The position numbers were made by a program, and so were the translations under genes. Shown here one piece after another: positions 8,949 through 18,819 of a DNA stretch of 64,000 nt. Position 1 is the first letter of the stretch. Each line of letters starts with the position of its first letter. The DNA comes from Angomonas deanei (Eukaryota > Euglenozoa > Kinetoplastea > Trypanosomatida > Trypanosomatidae): positions 62,001 to 126,000 of the forward strand of contig LR877170.1 in NCBI GenBank assembly GCA_903995115.1, given 5' to 3'. The notes beneath the pieces were generated by a model that did no database searches, was not told where the DNA came from, and was given only the letters and a program-made list of their open reading frames with translations.

Positions 8949-11036
8949 ATGAAACAAAAAGCCACCGTGACACGGGCGCTCCGAAGCCTTCTGGCGACGA
9001 CCCCAACCGTCCACTCTGGCACATACTTCACGGTTCACCCACACCCCAACCCAACACGGCTGCATAATGTCCGGCGACGACGTCTGGCTGCGAGAGGGCG
9101 CGAGGCACTGCGCCACCCCATGCGATCGTCACCGCAGAGTCGTCCCAGTCTGGAGCGGCAGCCCCGCGCGTTCCGAGAGATGGCGGAGCGCCGCCAGAAG
9201 CAGCAGACCTGCCGCGCGGTCCGGTGGCGACAAAGGAAGCTGGACCGGTTAGAGCGGCTGAAGGAACGGCTGAGGGAGCGGTCAGCGGAAAAGGAGTTCC
9301 TCCACAATCTTGAGCATCTCCTGGAAGAGGAGGAGCGGGACAGGCTCCGACTAGAGAAGAATTGGCGGTTCTTCATGACCTCGGTGCGGTTAAAGTGGCA
9401 GTCGAGTAAACTTTTCATTAAAATCCGCCGAGCCATATTGGCGAGACCGCGGAGGTCGCTGGAGGTCCGGCATAGCGTGTCACAGCCCCAGCGGAACCCC
9501 CAACAGCAGCAGGAGGAGCGGAGTCGCGCCGAACCGCAGAAGGAGTTTGCCCAACCTGGGCAGGAGCCGCAGGAGGAACAGCAGCCGCATAATGTCAGGC
9601 GACGACGTCTGGCTGCGAGAGGGCGCGAGGCACTGCGCCACTCCAAGCGGTCCCCACCGCAGAGCCCTCCCAATATGGAGCGGCAGCGCCGCGCGGTCCT
9701 GGACTGGTTAGAGCGGCTGAGGGAGCGGTCAGCACAAAGGGAGTTCCTCCCGCCGGATTGGGAGGGGGTCAGTGCCCTGGCACTTTACCAGCCCCAGCAG
9801 GTTGAGCCGTTTCTTGTCCAGCTTTCCCATCTCCAATACGAGGAGAGCCTCTGCCGGTGCGAGATAGAGGACGACCACAATGTCCAACGACACCAGATGG
9901 TACTCGTTGCCGAGGAACAGAGGCAAGAGTGGTTCCTCGGCCAGTTCACGTGTATCCAGGCTGTAGAAAACCAGTTCCGGTGCGAGATAGAGGACGAGTG
10001 CTATGCCGAACGACACCAGATGCTACTCGTTGCCGGAAAACAGAGGCAAGAGCTGTTCCGCGCCGAGTTCGCTCGCCTCCTCGAATCAGAGCGGCGCTGC
10101 CGTGTCCTCACAGAGTGGGACGAGTTTGAGGAGCGAGGCCAACTGTACGGCCACGCCAGGCGGCACAGGCCAGTATCCGACACGCTCGCTAGTATCCAGC
10201 TCAAGGAGAGAGTATCGCGGCTCGAACTAGAGGCCCAGTACTACTACCAGCGACACAATATGGAATTCCTTTGCAAAAAACAAATGGAGCTGTTGCCTCC
10301 CCCTGCGCTCGTGCGTATCCAGCACCTAGAAAACCTGTTCCGGTGGGAGATAGAGAGGGGAGAGGATTTGGACCGGGTGTGGTTGGAACACAAGACTCGT
10401 GTGTGGGAGACAACTCGTCCGAAAGGCCCGGAAGCGGAACCCAGGCATATTGGCGTAGTGCACGAAGACGCACAAAAGGATTTCCTGGCTAGTCTTGCTC
10501 GTCTCCAAGAAGAGGAGGAGCAGGAGCGCCTCGCGATAGAGCGGGAACGGCAGGACTCGGTGGAGGCGCTGCTGGTGGAGCAAATTCGCCTAGAAGAGGA
10601 GCACCGCCGGTGGCCGGACGCACACCAAGAAACATTCGGCCAGTTTTGTGTCCGTATCCTCGCCATGACGATCCTTTCCCTCCTCCCGCTAGTCGTGTAC
10701 CTGCAGCTCACCGGTGGGGACGTGGTACCTTTACCGCTGTCCTTCGCAGCGGCTATGATACTGCTGTGGGTTGCGGGCCTGCCCCCCTTCAGGCCTGAGC
10801 GAAGGCGCCAACCACAGCCCGTACGTCCACCACTGCCCGTACGTCCACCACTGCCCGTACGTCCACCACCGCCCGTACGTCAACCACTGCCCGTACGTCT
10901 ACCACTGCCCGTACGTCTACCACCGCTCGTACGTCAACCACTGCCCGTACGTCCACCACCGCCCGTACGTCAACCACTGCCCGTGCGCCGTTACATTAGA
11001 TTCTTTAGATTACCCCTTGAGCCCAGGCGCCACTAA
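8949..11036 (+). CDS. Array protein, copy 2 (695 aa)
   Basis: This is a near-identical copy of the 689-aa gene 4,452 bp upstream. It has the same basic duplicated motif, coiled-coil body, hydrophobic pair and tail. The protein differs by one extra PPLPVR hexad in the tail (10 instead of 9), from a single added 18-bp unit. The few other base differences I saw (for example at the codon corresponding to 4815, and near 10687) are silent. Such identity over 2 kb indicates recent duplication or gene conversion. Function is unknown. Confidence 0.75.
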   Translation: MKQKATVTRALRSLLATTPTVHSGTYFTVHPHPNPTRLHNVRRRRLAARGREALRHPMRSSPQSRPSLERQPRAFREMAERRQKQQTCRAVRWRQRKLDRLERLKERLRERSAEKEFLHNLEHLLEEEERDRLRLEKNWRFFMTSVRLKWQSSKLFIKIRRAILARPRRSLEVRHSVSQPQRNPQQQQEERSRAEPQKEFAQPGQEPQEEQQPHNVRRRRLAARGREALRHSKRSPPQSPPNMERQRRAVLDWLERLRERSAQREFLPPDWEGVSALALYQPQQVEPFLVQLSHLQYEESLCRCEIEDDHNVQRHQMVLVAEEQRQEWFLGQFTCIQAVENQFRCEIEDECYAERHQMLLVAGKQRQELFRAEFARLLESERRCRVLTEWDEFEERGQLYGHARRHRPVSDTLASIQLKERVSRLELEAQYYYQRHNMEFLCKKQMELLPPPALVRIQHLENLFRWEIERGEDLDRVWLEHKTRVWETTRPKGPEAEPRHIGVVHEDAQKDFLASLARLQEEEEQERLAIERERQDSVEALLVEQIRLEEEHRRWPDAHQETFGQFCVRILAMTILSLLPLVVYLQLTGGDVVPLPLSFAAAMILLWVAGLPPFRPERRRQPQPVRPPLPVRPPLPVRPPPPVRQPLPVRLPLPVRLPPLVRQPLPVRPPPPVRQPLPVRRYIRFFRLPLEPRRH

Positions 11037-11110
11037 ATTAGAAGTGCAACACAACAACAACAGCAGCAACAAGAAAAAAAAAAAAAAAAAATTAAAAAAA
11101 GAAAAAAAAA

Positions 11111-11151
<41 letters not shown>

Positions 11152-11544
11152 AAAAAAAAATAAAAAAAAAAAAAAAAAATAAAAAACGATGTATATAATG
11201 TATATAGTCAAAAAAAAAAAAAAAAAACTTGTTACTGTTCCTGTTGTTGTTGTTGTTGGTCCAGCGTAAAGGAGGACGGCGAGCACCCCACCAAGACTGG
11301 GGAGGGCGAGGGGCATCCCGGCAGCACCGCGCGTCGCTCGACCCCCCGCGAAAGTAGAATAGAATTTTTTAATAAAACTAGATTCATTTTGAAACCGTAA
11401 TACAAAAAAAAAAATCCTAAATAAAAAAAAACTAAACAACTTAATTAAATAAAACAAAATTTATAAACAATAAAACCAATATAAAAAAAAAATTTAAACA
11501 AATCCGCGAGTGCCTCCTTTTTTTAATGAAATACTAGATCTTTT

Positions 11545-11850
11545 TGTGTTTGCTTTTATATATATAAAGGGAAAAACCCAATTCGTATTCCCACATTTTT
11601 GTTCGCTTTTTTTTTTTTGTATGGGAAAAAAAAACCAATTCGTGTCCCCATATTTTTGTTTGCTTTTTTGTATGGGAAAAAAAAACCAATTCGTGTCCCC
11701 ACATTTTTGTTCGCTTTTTTTTTTTTTTTTTGTAAAGGGAAATAAAAAAAACAATTCGTATTCCCATATTTTTGTTTGCTTTTTGTTTTGTAAAGGGAAA
11801 TAAAAAAAAAATTCGTGTCCCCACATTTTTGTTCGCTTTTTTATTTCTGT
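11545..11850. repeat. Minisatellite, about 5 units (third spacer)
   Basis: It has the same unit order as the 7.1-7.4 kb array, including the two attcgtattccc variants, and differs mostly in homopolymer length. Confidence 0.85.
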
Positions 11851-13310
11851 GTGTGTATTTCAAAGCGGAAACCGAGTTAAAAAAAAACTTTAAAAAAGTC
11901 AAAACCAAACAAAAAAAAAAACTAAAAAGTAATTATAAAAAAAAAAAAAGAAAACAGAAATAATAAAAAAAGAAAAAGAAAAAGAGGTTTTAAAGAAATT
12001 AAAAGAAAAAAGAAACTGTAAAAAATGTAAAATTTAAAAGCAGATCCGCTGGACTGCCAACACCGTACGACGAAGAGAAAATAAGTTTGTTTGTTTTTTT
12101 ATTATTATTGCATGTGTGGCACGGCGCCGTCGAATAAAAAATTATTGAATTGTCTTTTTTGCATTTGTCTTTTTTTTTCTTTTTTGCAGTGTTGTGTTTT
12201 TAGTATGGTTGTTAGTAGTATTATTGTTATTAGTAGTGGTGTTGTTGTTGGTGGTATTGGTGTTATTGACGTTGTTGTTGTAGTCTTTTTTTTTTTTTTT
12301 TTGCTGTTGTTGTTATTCTTGCTATTCTTGCTATTGTTGTTGTTGTTCTTACTGTTGTTGTTCTTTGTTAAAAAAACAAATCACTTAAAAAAAAAAAAAT
12401 TCACGTTTTTAAAAAAAACAAAACAATAATTGTTTGTAAAATATACATATATATATATCACCTATTAAAAGAAAACGTATTTCAATTTTTAAAAAAAAAA
12501 AAACCGCTTTTTAAAAGAAAAAAATATTTCACGTTTTACGAAAAAAAAAATACGTCACTGGTTAAAAATATATTTCACAAAAAAAAAAAGAAAAAACGTC
12601 CACGCTTTAAAAAAAAAAAAAAGTTTGTTTTTGTTGACCGCTTTTTGTCTTATAAAATAGAAAAATAAAAAAATTCACTGAATACGGGGATCATTTCCGA
12701 CCCAAATAGAGTACTTCTTTTATTTTTGTTTTATTATTATTATATATATTCCTCCTTTTATAAAAAAGAAAATGAAAATAATATATTACCACTAGTGGCA
12801 GCACACGCTGCGATGCCGTGCCTTTGTGTTATGACTCGTTGTTGTTTTCTCTGTTGGTTTATTTGCACAATCACTCTTTCTCACCTTTCCTCTTCTCAGT
12901 TTGTAGTTTTCCTGCTCCATCCGCAATGTAATCGTCTGAACCGCGCAGACGCCGGACGAACCCGTACAGAATATGGGTCGCACACCGCAGCCCTCCGGTC
13001 GTACGCGCAGGCCAGGCCACGACAGCACCCGCAGAGACGCGCCGCCCGGTGGGTCCGCTTTGGGCTAGTGATGGCCCCCACGCAATATTCACTGCTGCAG
13101 CACACACGGAAGAGGTTATGGTGTGTCACGTACCAAAAGAAAACGAGAAACCACACGGGCAGAACGGAGGGAGGGCACTGCACACGGAAAAAGACAACTC
13201 CGTTTCTTGGCGTTGTTTACTAGGACTATTTGTTCGTGTTCTTCGGAGTACTGCTCTCGTTTTAGAATCACCCACTCTCCCCATTTCCATCTCTATATAC
13301 AAAACATAAG

Positions 13311-13332
13311 TTTTCACGTTTTTCTTTCTTAG
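13311..13332 (+). promoter_or_regulatory. Probable trans-splice acceptor, array copy 3
   Basis: The tract and AG are identical to those at 4461 and 8913. They precede the truncated third copy. Confidence 0.65.
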
Positions 13333-13346
13333 ACAACAACAAAAAA

Positions 13347-13772
13347 ATGAAACAAAAAGCCACCGTGACACGGGCGCTCCGAAGCCTTCTGGCGACGACC
13401 CCAACCGTCCACTCTGGCACATACTTCACGGTTCACCCACACCCCAACCCAACACGGCCGAGGTGCCGCTCCGCCAGCTTCCGGGACGCGCGGGGCTGCC
13501 GCTCCAGATTTAGACAGCTCTGCGGCGGCGATCGCTTGGAGTCGCGCAGCGGCGCCCCGCGCTTTCTCGTCAGTTCAGCCCGACGTCGTTGCTGGGTATT
13601 ACGCGGCCAGCACAAGAGCCCCCCGGGCAAAGATGTCGGAAACAAAAAGCCACGACAGGAAAGCACGCCTTTACAGCGCGGCGGCCGCCCATTCCTTGGG
13701 CGGGGAGTTCGGGGGATAGGGAAGGGCGGGATCCCGACCCCCATAGCCGCCCAAACCGCCCCGTTCCCCTAG
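13347..13772 (+). pseudogene. Third copy of the array gene, truncated after ~37 codons and joined to GC-rich DNA
   Basis: The first 37 codons (MKQKATVTRALRSLL through HPNPTR) match copies 1 and 2. Homology then stops abruptly at about 13458, and the frame runs on into unrelated GC-rich sequence to a stop at 13772. The acceptor site and 5' block are intact, so a short chimeric product of 141 residues could still be made. I judge it a broken copy. Confidence 0.7.
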
Positions 13773-15225
13773 CTTGCCACGGCCATTGGCCGCGGCGGGG
13801 CGAAGCATAACCGGCCAAACCCCCGAGACCCCGGACCGGATCCAAAAATAAATAAAGGAGAGGGTCTCTGCCATTTTTTTCTTGTACTCGCCCGGGGTTT
13901 TAAAACGCGGGGCCCGGCCGCGCGCCTCGAGCGTTGGGGGGCGGGGTGCCGGCGGCCGACCGCGCCCATGGGGGTGCGGAGGCGGACCACTTATTTTTTT
14001 TTTTTTGAGCTTCGAAGGAAGAATGGAAGGGGGGTTGGCGAATCACGGGCGGTGTCAAAGGAAGCATGGGTCTCGTTCATTCTTAATCGCTTCTACTTTT
14101 ATTACCCAAAGCGGCATGCTTTCTGTGTTTTGCGCCAGTGTTTTCGAAGGCCCTCCACCTCCCCCACCCCCCGACAAAGGAGAGTGCTGGATTTTAGACG
14201 CGCTTCGGTTGAGCTTAGCAGCGAGTAGTGTTTAATTTATTATTTAACAGTCTGATTTCTTACACGTAGGCGGGAAAGGAACTGGGTGAAATCCATTCCT
14301 TTTCTTATTCTCGGGGATCGGCGGGCGTCCGGTTGTGTATCCGGGTCCCGCCGGGCCCTCGCCGAAACGGTCCCTCTCGCGAGGACCCCGTCCCCCGGCG
14401 CCCACCGAATGGTCCCACGCCCAGACGGCGGTTTCCCCCCGAGGTGCGTTTCATCACAAAGCCCGCGCCGCCATTTCCCCCGGCTCGTAAAGTAACTCGG
14501 CTTCGGCGGGGGCGCGTTCACGCGCGGGCGCCCCATAAGTCCTTTCGGAAAACGAAAAGGGGAATAGTAGAACAAAAAGTGAAATTCCGTCATTTCCAAC
14601 GCCCCGTTGGGGGGCAAACCCTGGCCCAAACAGAAACGGCCTACCCGACCCTCCTTTTTGGTTTGAACAGTTTTGCCCTCCAGCGCTTGGCCGCCCCCCC
14701 AACCCCCCACCCCACTACTCCGGCAAAGCGGGTACCGTTGAAAGCGTTTCGGCGTTTGGGTCGTACCATGGAACAGTCCGATCGCAGTTCGTGAAATAAC
14801 ATCAACTTTTGCCGTCAGAATAAGAGAGAGTGGAGAGAATAGAACAATTGTTTACTTGGCTTCGGCCCTTCATCCTAACATCATATAAAAAGCGAAGTAA
14901 TTTCAATTTAACTATTTAATTTCATTTTTATTCCTATTTGCTTTACACCTGTTAGTAGATATACATACGAAGTGCGTAGAAACTTTAACCCTTAAATTTC
15001 CCAAATTTCCAAGGGTCGCAGTCGTGGCGGGCCTTGGGGGTGGGTGGGTGGTTTTCCTAGAAACAATCAAGCGATTGACCCTAAAACTAGGTAAGACATA
15101 TAAAACATAGAGAAATATAATAATAGGATTCTTTGGCCAAAGACGAATAACAAAAATTAACGATATTTTATTCTCCAAGCCTTCATAACTGTTCCTCTCA
15201 CTTGCCTCACAAGCTCATCAAAAAA
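13458..15225. other. GC-rich block followed by AT-rich DNA, no gene recognised
   Basis: 13458-14800 is GC-rich and has short open frames on both strands without recognisable domains. A ~135-bp part (13605-13740) is clearly related to 20592-20730. 14800-15225 is AT-rich. 15009-15060 holds a short element also seen near 19190 and 23216. No tRNA or rRNA was recognised by eye. Confidence 0.6.
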
Positions 15226-15268
15226 AAGGACGGGGATCATTTCCGACCCCGACCCCCAACAGAGTATT

Positions 15269-16097
15269 TATTTTTGTTTTTTTTTTTTTTTTTTTTTTTT
15301 AGGGGTAAGCCTAAGTCTCTGTCAAAGACGTGTGGCAATGTACCAGATCCTTACCATCCTCTTCCTTTTGTTCCTTTGAAGGGTTTGTCAATGTTGATCC
15401 CTGGCTACCTCCGTACCCGCGCTGAATATCGGAGTCAAGCCTAAGTTCTTGGCACATCGAGAGGCTGCCTCCACAGTCCACAATGGAGGCAGGGATTGGT
15501 GTAGTGTCTATGGGACGTGTTAGTGGCGGTGAGGCGCTTGTGCCGTTTCTCTCGGAATTGGATCGATTGCTTGACCCTGTTGCAGGGGGCAAACCGTCTG
15601 GATCCCCTCGCGGTCGCTTGCGACTACCAACGGTATCGGTTTCTTCTTCTTCCGGGTTAATACGTGGATCTGGCAGATTGAATATTTCACATAAAAATCT
15701 TGCCAGTGCCACATCATTGACTGCTGTTCGTACCGATTCCTTACTCACTCCGTACTTTTGTCTCACTTCCAGTAATGCATCGCATGCTAGGGGATGACTA
15801 GACGACTCCTCACTACTTTGCCTAGCAAGATAGTGCAGAGCAGTCACCTCTTTTTCTTTATACTGGTTGGATGCTTCGTTTGTATGTGAGCTGGAAGGCA
15901 TCCTATTCGCTTATATTCCTTACCACATGTCGGGCATGTATCCGGGTTTCTAGGGGGCAACACTATTTGATTGGAGATATGTGCTTCTTGGCTTGTTGAA
16001 ATGGACATTTTTCGTTTCACGTTTCTATTTACTTTTGGCGGTCTTCCTCGGCGTCTATTTGCGACGGGTTTGGGGGTGGGCGAGCGGCCGCGGGTAT
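15269..16097 (-). mobile_element. Poly(A)-tailed retroposed insertion (truncated non-LTR element or retrocopy)
   Basis: In other spacers the sequence atttttgttttattattatt is continuous. Here about 830 bp interrupts it between atttttgtttt (ends ~15268) and the ATT run (from ~16098). Read on the minus strand, the insert carries coding sequence, a stop at 15311, and an A run of about 25 directly afterwards, which is the signature of retroposition of a polyadenylated RNA. The coding part has a zinc finger and AT-hook but no visible reverse transcriptase. It is therefore either a truncated or non-autonomous non-LTR element or a retrocopy of a host gene. Confidence 0.6.
15311..16095 (-). pseudogene. 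Zinc-finger/AT-hook protein remnant in the insertion
   Basis: Reading from ~16095 downward on the minus strand, the order is a basic segment with RRRGRPPK (AT-hook core GRP), NVKRKMS, then a C2H2-type finger CPTCGKEYKRIG...HIQTKH (C-x2-C-x12-H-x4-H). That frame ends near 15843. An overlapping frame continues with a possible helix-turn-helix (LLEVRQKYGVSKESVRTAV), an acidic stretch and a Ser/Asn/Thr-rich tail to a stop at 15311. Combinations of zinc finger and Myb/HTH occur at the N-termini of R2-like non-LTR elements, but also in DNA-binding host proteins. It is 5' truncated and looks non-functional. Confidence 0.5.
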
Positions 16098-16540
16098 TAC
16101 TATTATTATTATTATATATATTCCTCCTTTTATAAAAAAGAAAATGAAAATAATATATTACCACTAGTGGCAGCACACGCTGCGATGCCGTGCCTTTGTG
16201 TTATGACTTGTTGTTGTTGTCTCTGTTGGTTTATTTGCACAATCACTCTTTCTCACCTTTCCTCTTCTCAGTTTGTAGTTTTCCTGCTCCATCCCCAATG
16301 TAATCGTCTGAACCGCGCCGACGCCGGACGAGCCTGTACAGAATATGGGTCGCGCACCGCAACCCTCCGGTCGTACGCGCAGACCAGGCCACGACGGCAC
16401 CCGCAGAGACGCGCCGCCCGGTGGGTCCGCTTTGGGCTAGTGATGGCCCCCACGCAACATTCACTGCTGCAGCACACACGGAAGAGGTTATGGTGCGTCA
16501 CGTGCCAAAAGAAAACGAGAAACCACACGGGCAGCGCGGG
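16098..16540 (+). repeat. Fourth copy of the array 5' block
   Basis: It starts at the ATT run and follows the 3890-4310 block at high identity, through ttccgtgtcacg-like coding-strand sequence to about 16535, where homology ends at gcagcgcggggg. The ORF-bearing part starts at 16185. No acceptor tract and no array gene follow; instead a GC-rich stretch leads to the QQAQW-family gene. Confidence 0.75.
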
Positions 16541-17118
16541 GGCGTGGGGGCGGCGGTTCACGCATGCGCACGGAAAAGGAAGACCCCCGCTGGCGCGGCT
16601 CCGCCACCGCGGTGGGGGCGCCCCGCTTCCGCCAAATGGGCAAAGAAAGAACAACAAACAAAAATTTTGACCAGTGGCGACGGACGCGTACAAAACAACT
16701 AAGAGGTGCAAAAAAAAAAAAAAAAAAGGTTTCTTGTGTTTTTCCTGATTCTTTTTGCCCCTTTGACGTGTCGGCAAATATCAATAAAAGTGAGGTTGCA
16801 CACACAAATTCGATTACTTATACCTTATACTGTTTTGTTCCTATGCGAGGTTGTGCCCCAGGGCGGGAAATAGTTCTATGTCGCTGCGGAGCGTGCGTTG
16901 GGTAAGGGATGGCTGCGCCGGGCGTTATAAGGGGCTCCGGTGGGACTTAACGGGGCCTCTTAACACACCCTCCCCGTTGGGTGGGAGGCCAATAGGGTCC
17001 GACGGGACCGCGGGACGGTTTGGCGCCAGGGCCGAGAGGGCGGTCGGAGGCGGCGGGCGCAGTCCCTCACAAACCCGGCCCCGCAGTCCTTCGCAAACCG
17101 GGCCCCGCTGTCCCTCCG
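16541..17118. other. Region without recognised gene upstream of the QQAQW paralogue
   Basis: GC-rich DNA to about 16680, then an A run, AT-rich DNA and a second GC-rich stretch (16850-17118). No supported gene was found. This segment sits where the 5' region of the 17.1 kb family member should be. Confidence 0.5.
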
Positions 17119-18026
17119 GCGGCCCCCTCCCCAGATCCAGAAGAACCCCCAACAGCGGCAGCAAGAAGAGACGAGCCCCAGGGTAGACGCCCTCCGCTAC
17201 GTTAGTCGTGTACTCCGCGATTTCCACGAGGATGTCCAGGAAACGATGATGAACCTATTCGCCCAAGCCGGGCAGAGGTACGGTGGCGACCTCCACCAGC
17301 AGGCCCAGTGGATCTGGGACCAGTTGGGCTTCCACGGCTCCTTCCGCGCGCTCGACGGGGAGACGCAGGAGCGGCTCGCCCGTGATGCGGTGGTGACGGG
17401 GTGTGCGTGCCGCGCTCAGCTGCTGCACCTGATCAGAGAGGAGAAGCAGAACAGGACCACCCTGCTGGAGGGAGAGGCACAGTCGCACACCGAACTGGTG
17501 CAGGCGTGTCTCCACCCCGGGCAGGAGCTGCGGCGGGCACAGGAGGAGTGGCTCCAGACCGCAGCCTTAAAGCACGTGTGGAGCAAACTGGACAGCTTTC
17601 CGGAGTACACCCAGAAAGTCCTCCGACGCTTAGCCGACGAGGCTAGCGAGAAGTGGCCCGATGAACCGGACCGGCACGCTCCGTGGGTATGGCGCCAGCT
17701 GTACTTCCACGGCTCCTTCATGGCTCCAGACGCGGACGCAGCTCGTCCTGGATGCTGTGAAGGAGGGCGCCCAGCGCCACGCCAATCACGAGAAGATGCT
17801 CCGTGACCTGGACCTAAAGGAGGAAAAGAGCAGGGCCACCCTCCTGGAGAAAGAGGGGAACTGCCGCGTTGAACTGGAGCAGGTATTTCTGCACATTGAG
17901 AAGCGGCTGCAGCTGGAGAAAGACCGCCAGGAGTTCGAAAAGCGGCTGGAGGAACTGGGGGGACCGGTCGGAAAAGTTAAGTTGATCAGTGTGACCCGAC
18001 ACAAGAGGTCGAGGCTGGAGGACTAG
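17119..18026 (+). pseudogene. QQAQW-family paralogue with a frame break
   Basis: The sequence resumes homology to the first gene at the PPPQIQKNPQQ leader (17119 on). It continues through one full QQAQW module (17195-17405, ending VVTGC), a coiled-coil segment (LLHLIREEKQNRTTLLEGE) and a second, divergent module (WSKLDSFPEY to WRQLYFHGSFMAPD). Near 17725-17745 the frame changes. The matching continuation (TRTQLVLDAVKEGAQRH, then LEKEGNCRVELEQVF) lies in the +1 frame and ends at the TAG at 18024. No clear start codon lies upstream of the module; the first ATG is 17246. Either a decayed member or a sequencing indel. Confidence 0.65.
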
Positions 18027-18435
18027 CACACGGAACCCCCAGAGTAGATTTTTATTTATTTGTCGCGCCCCACACCCCCAACAATAAACGCGACAGCAAC
18101 AATAACAGCAGCAGCAAGAAAAACAAAACTTAAAAAAAAAAAAAAAATCAACAGACATTAAAAAAAAAAAAAAAAAACTAAAACAAACAAAAACTAAAAA
18201 AGAAACAGAAAAAAGACGATGTATATAATGTATATAGTCAAAAAAAAAAAAAAAACTTAGTAGTATTATTGTTATTAGTAGTGGTGTTGTTGTTGTTGTT
18301 GTTGGTGTTGTTGTAGTCTTTTTTTTGCCGTTGTTGTTATTCTTGGTGTTACTGTTGTTATTGTTGTTGTCGTTTTTTTTTTTTTGGCTGTTGTTGTTAT
18401 TCTTGGTTTTGTTGACGTTGTTGGTGTTGTTACTG
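18027..18435 (+). repeat. 3' block and triplet tract downstream of the paralogue
   Basis: acgatgtatataatgtatat recurs at 18216, as after the other family members. It is followed directly by a GTT-type triplet tract (18258-18435). The minisatellite and the GC-rich half of the 3' block are missing, so this spacer is internally deleted relative to the array spacers. Confidence 0.75.
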
Positions 18436-18602
18436 TTGTTGTTGTTAAATAAAACTCACTTTTAAAAAAAAAAAAACGAAATTTCACTTTTTTAAAAAAA
18501 CAAAGCATATATTTCAATTTTTAAAATATATGCTTTGTTTTTTTAAAAAAAGTGAAATTTCGTTTTTTTTTTTTAAAAGTGAGTTTTATTTAACAACAAC
18601 AG
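18436..18602. repeat. Near-perfect inverted repeat, arms ~75 bp
   Basis: The left arm runs from ctgttgttgtt through aaactcactttt, cgaaatttcac and caaagcatatattt. The right arm is its reverse complement, ending taacaacaacag. The loop is about 9 nt (caattttta). The arms differ by one triplet and by homopolymer lengths. Confidence 0.85.
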
Positions 18603-18694
18603 AAAAACGTCCACGCTCGTGAAAAAAAAAACATAAGTTTGTTTTTGTTGACCTCTTTTGGTCTTTTAAAAAGAAAAAAACAATTTCACTGAAT

Positions 18695-18818
18695 ACGGGG
18701 ATTATTTCTAACCCCGACCCCCAATAGTGTATTTATTCTTGTTTTGTGTTGTTATTATTATTATAGAACAACACAAAACAAAAATAAGTACTCTATTGGG
18801 GGTCGGAAATGATCCCCC
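18695..18818. repeat. Second inverted repeat, arms ~55 bp
   Basis: The left arm holds acggggattatttctaaccc, then gacccccaatagtg and ttgttttgtgttgtt. The right arm reads aacaacacaaaacaaaaata, then ctctattgggggtcggaaatgatccccc. The loop is an ATT run (18753-18764). Both arms contain the spacer motif GGGGATC...GACCCC. Confidence 0.8.
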
Positions 18819-18819
18819 G

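Larger units (their letters stand above)
11037..13346 (+). repeat. Intergenic spacer of the tandem array (third copy)
   Basis: A-rich start, 3' block at 11186-11390, 5-unit minisatellite at 11545-11850, triplet tract at 12186-12370, GGGGATC motif at 12685, 5' block at 12813-13223. The layout is as in the second spacer, with shorter triplet and A tracts. No independent gene is seen. Confidence 0.85.
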
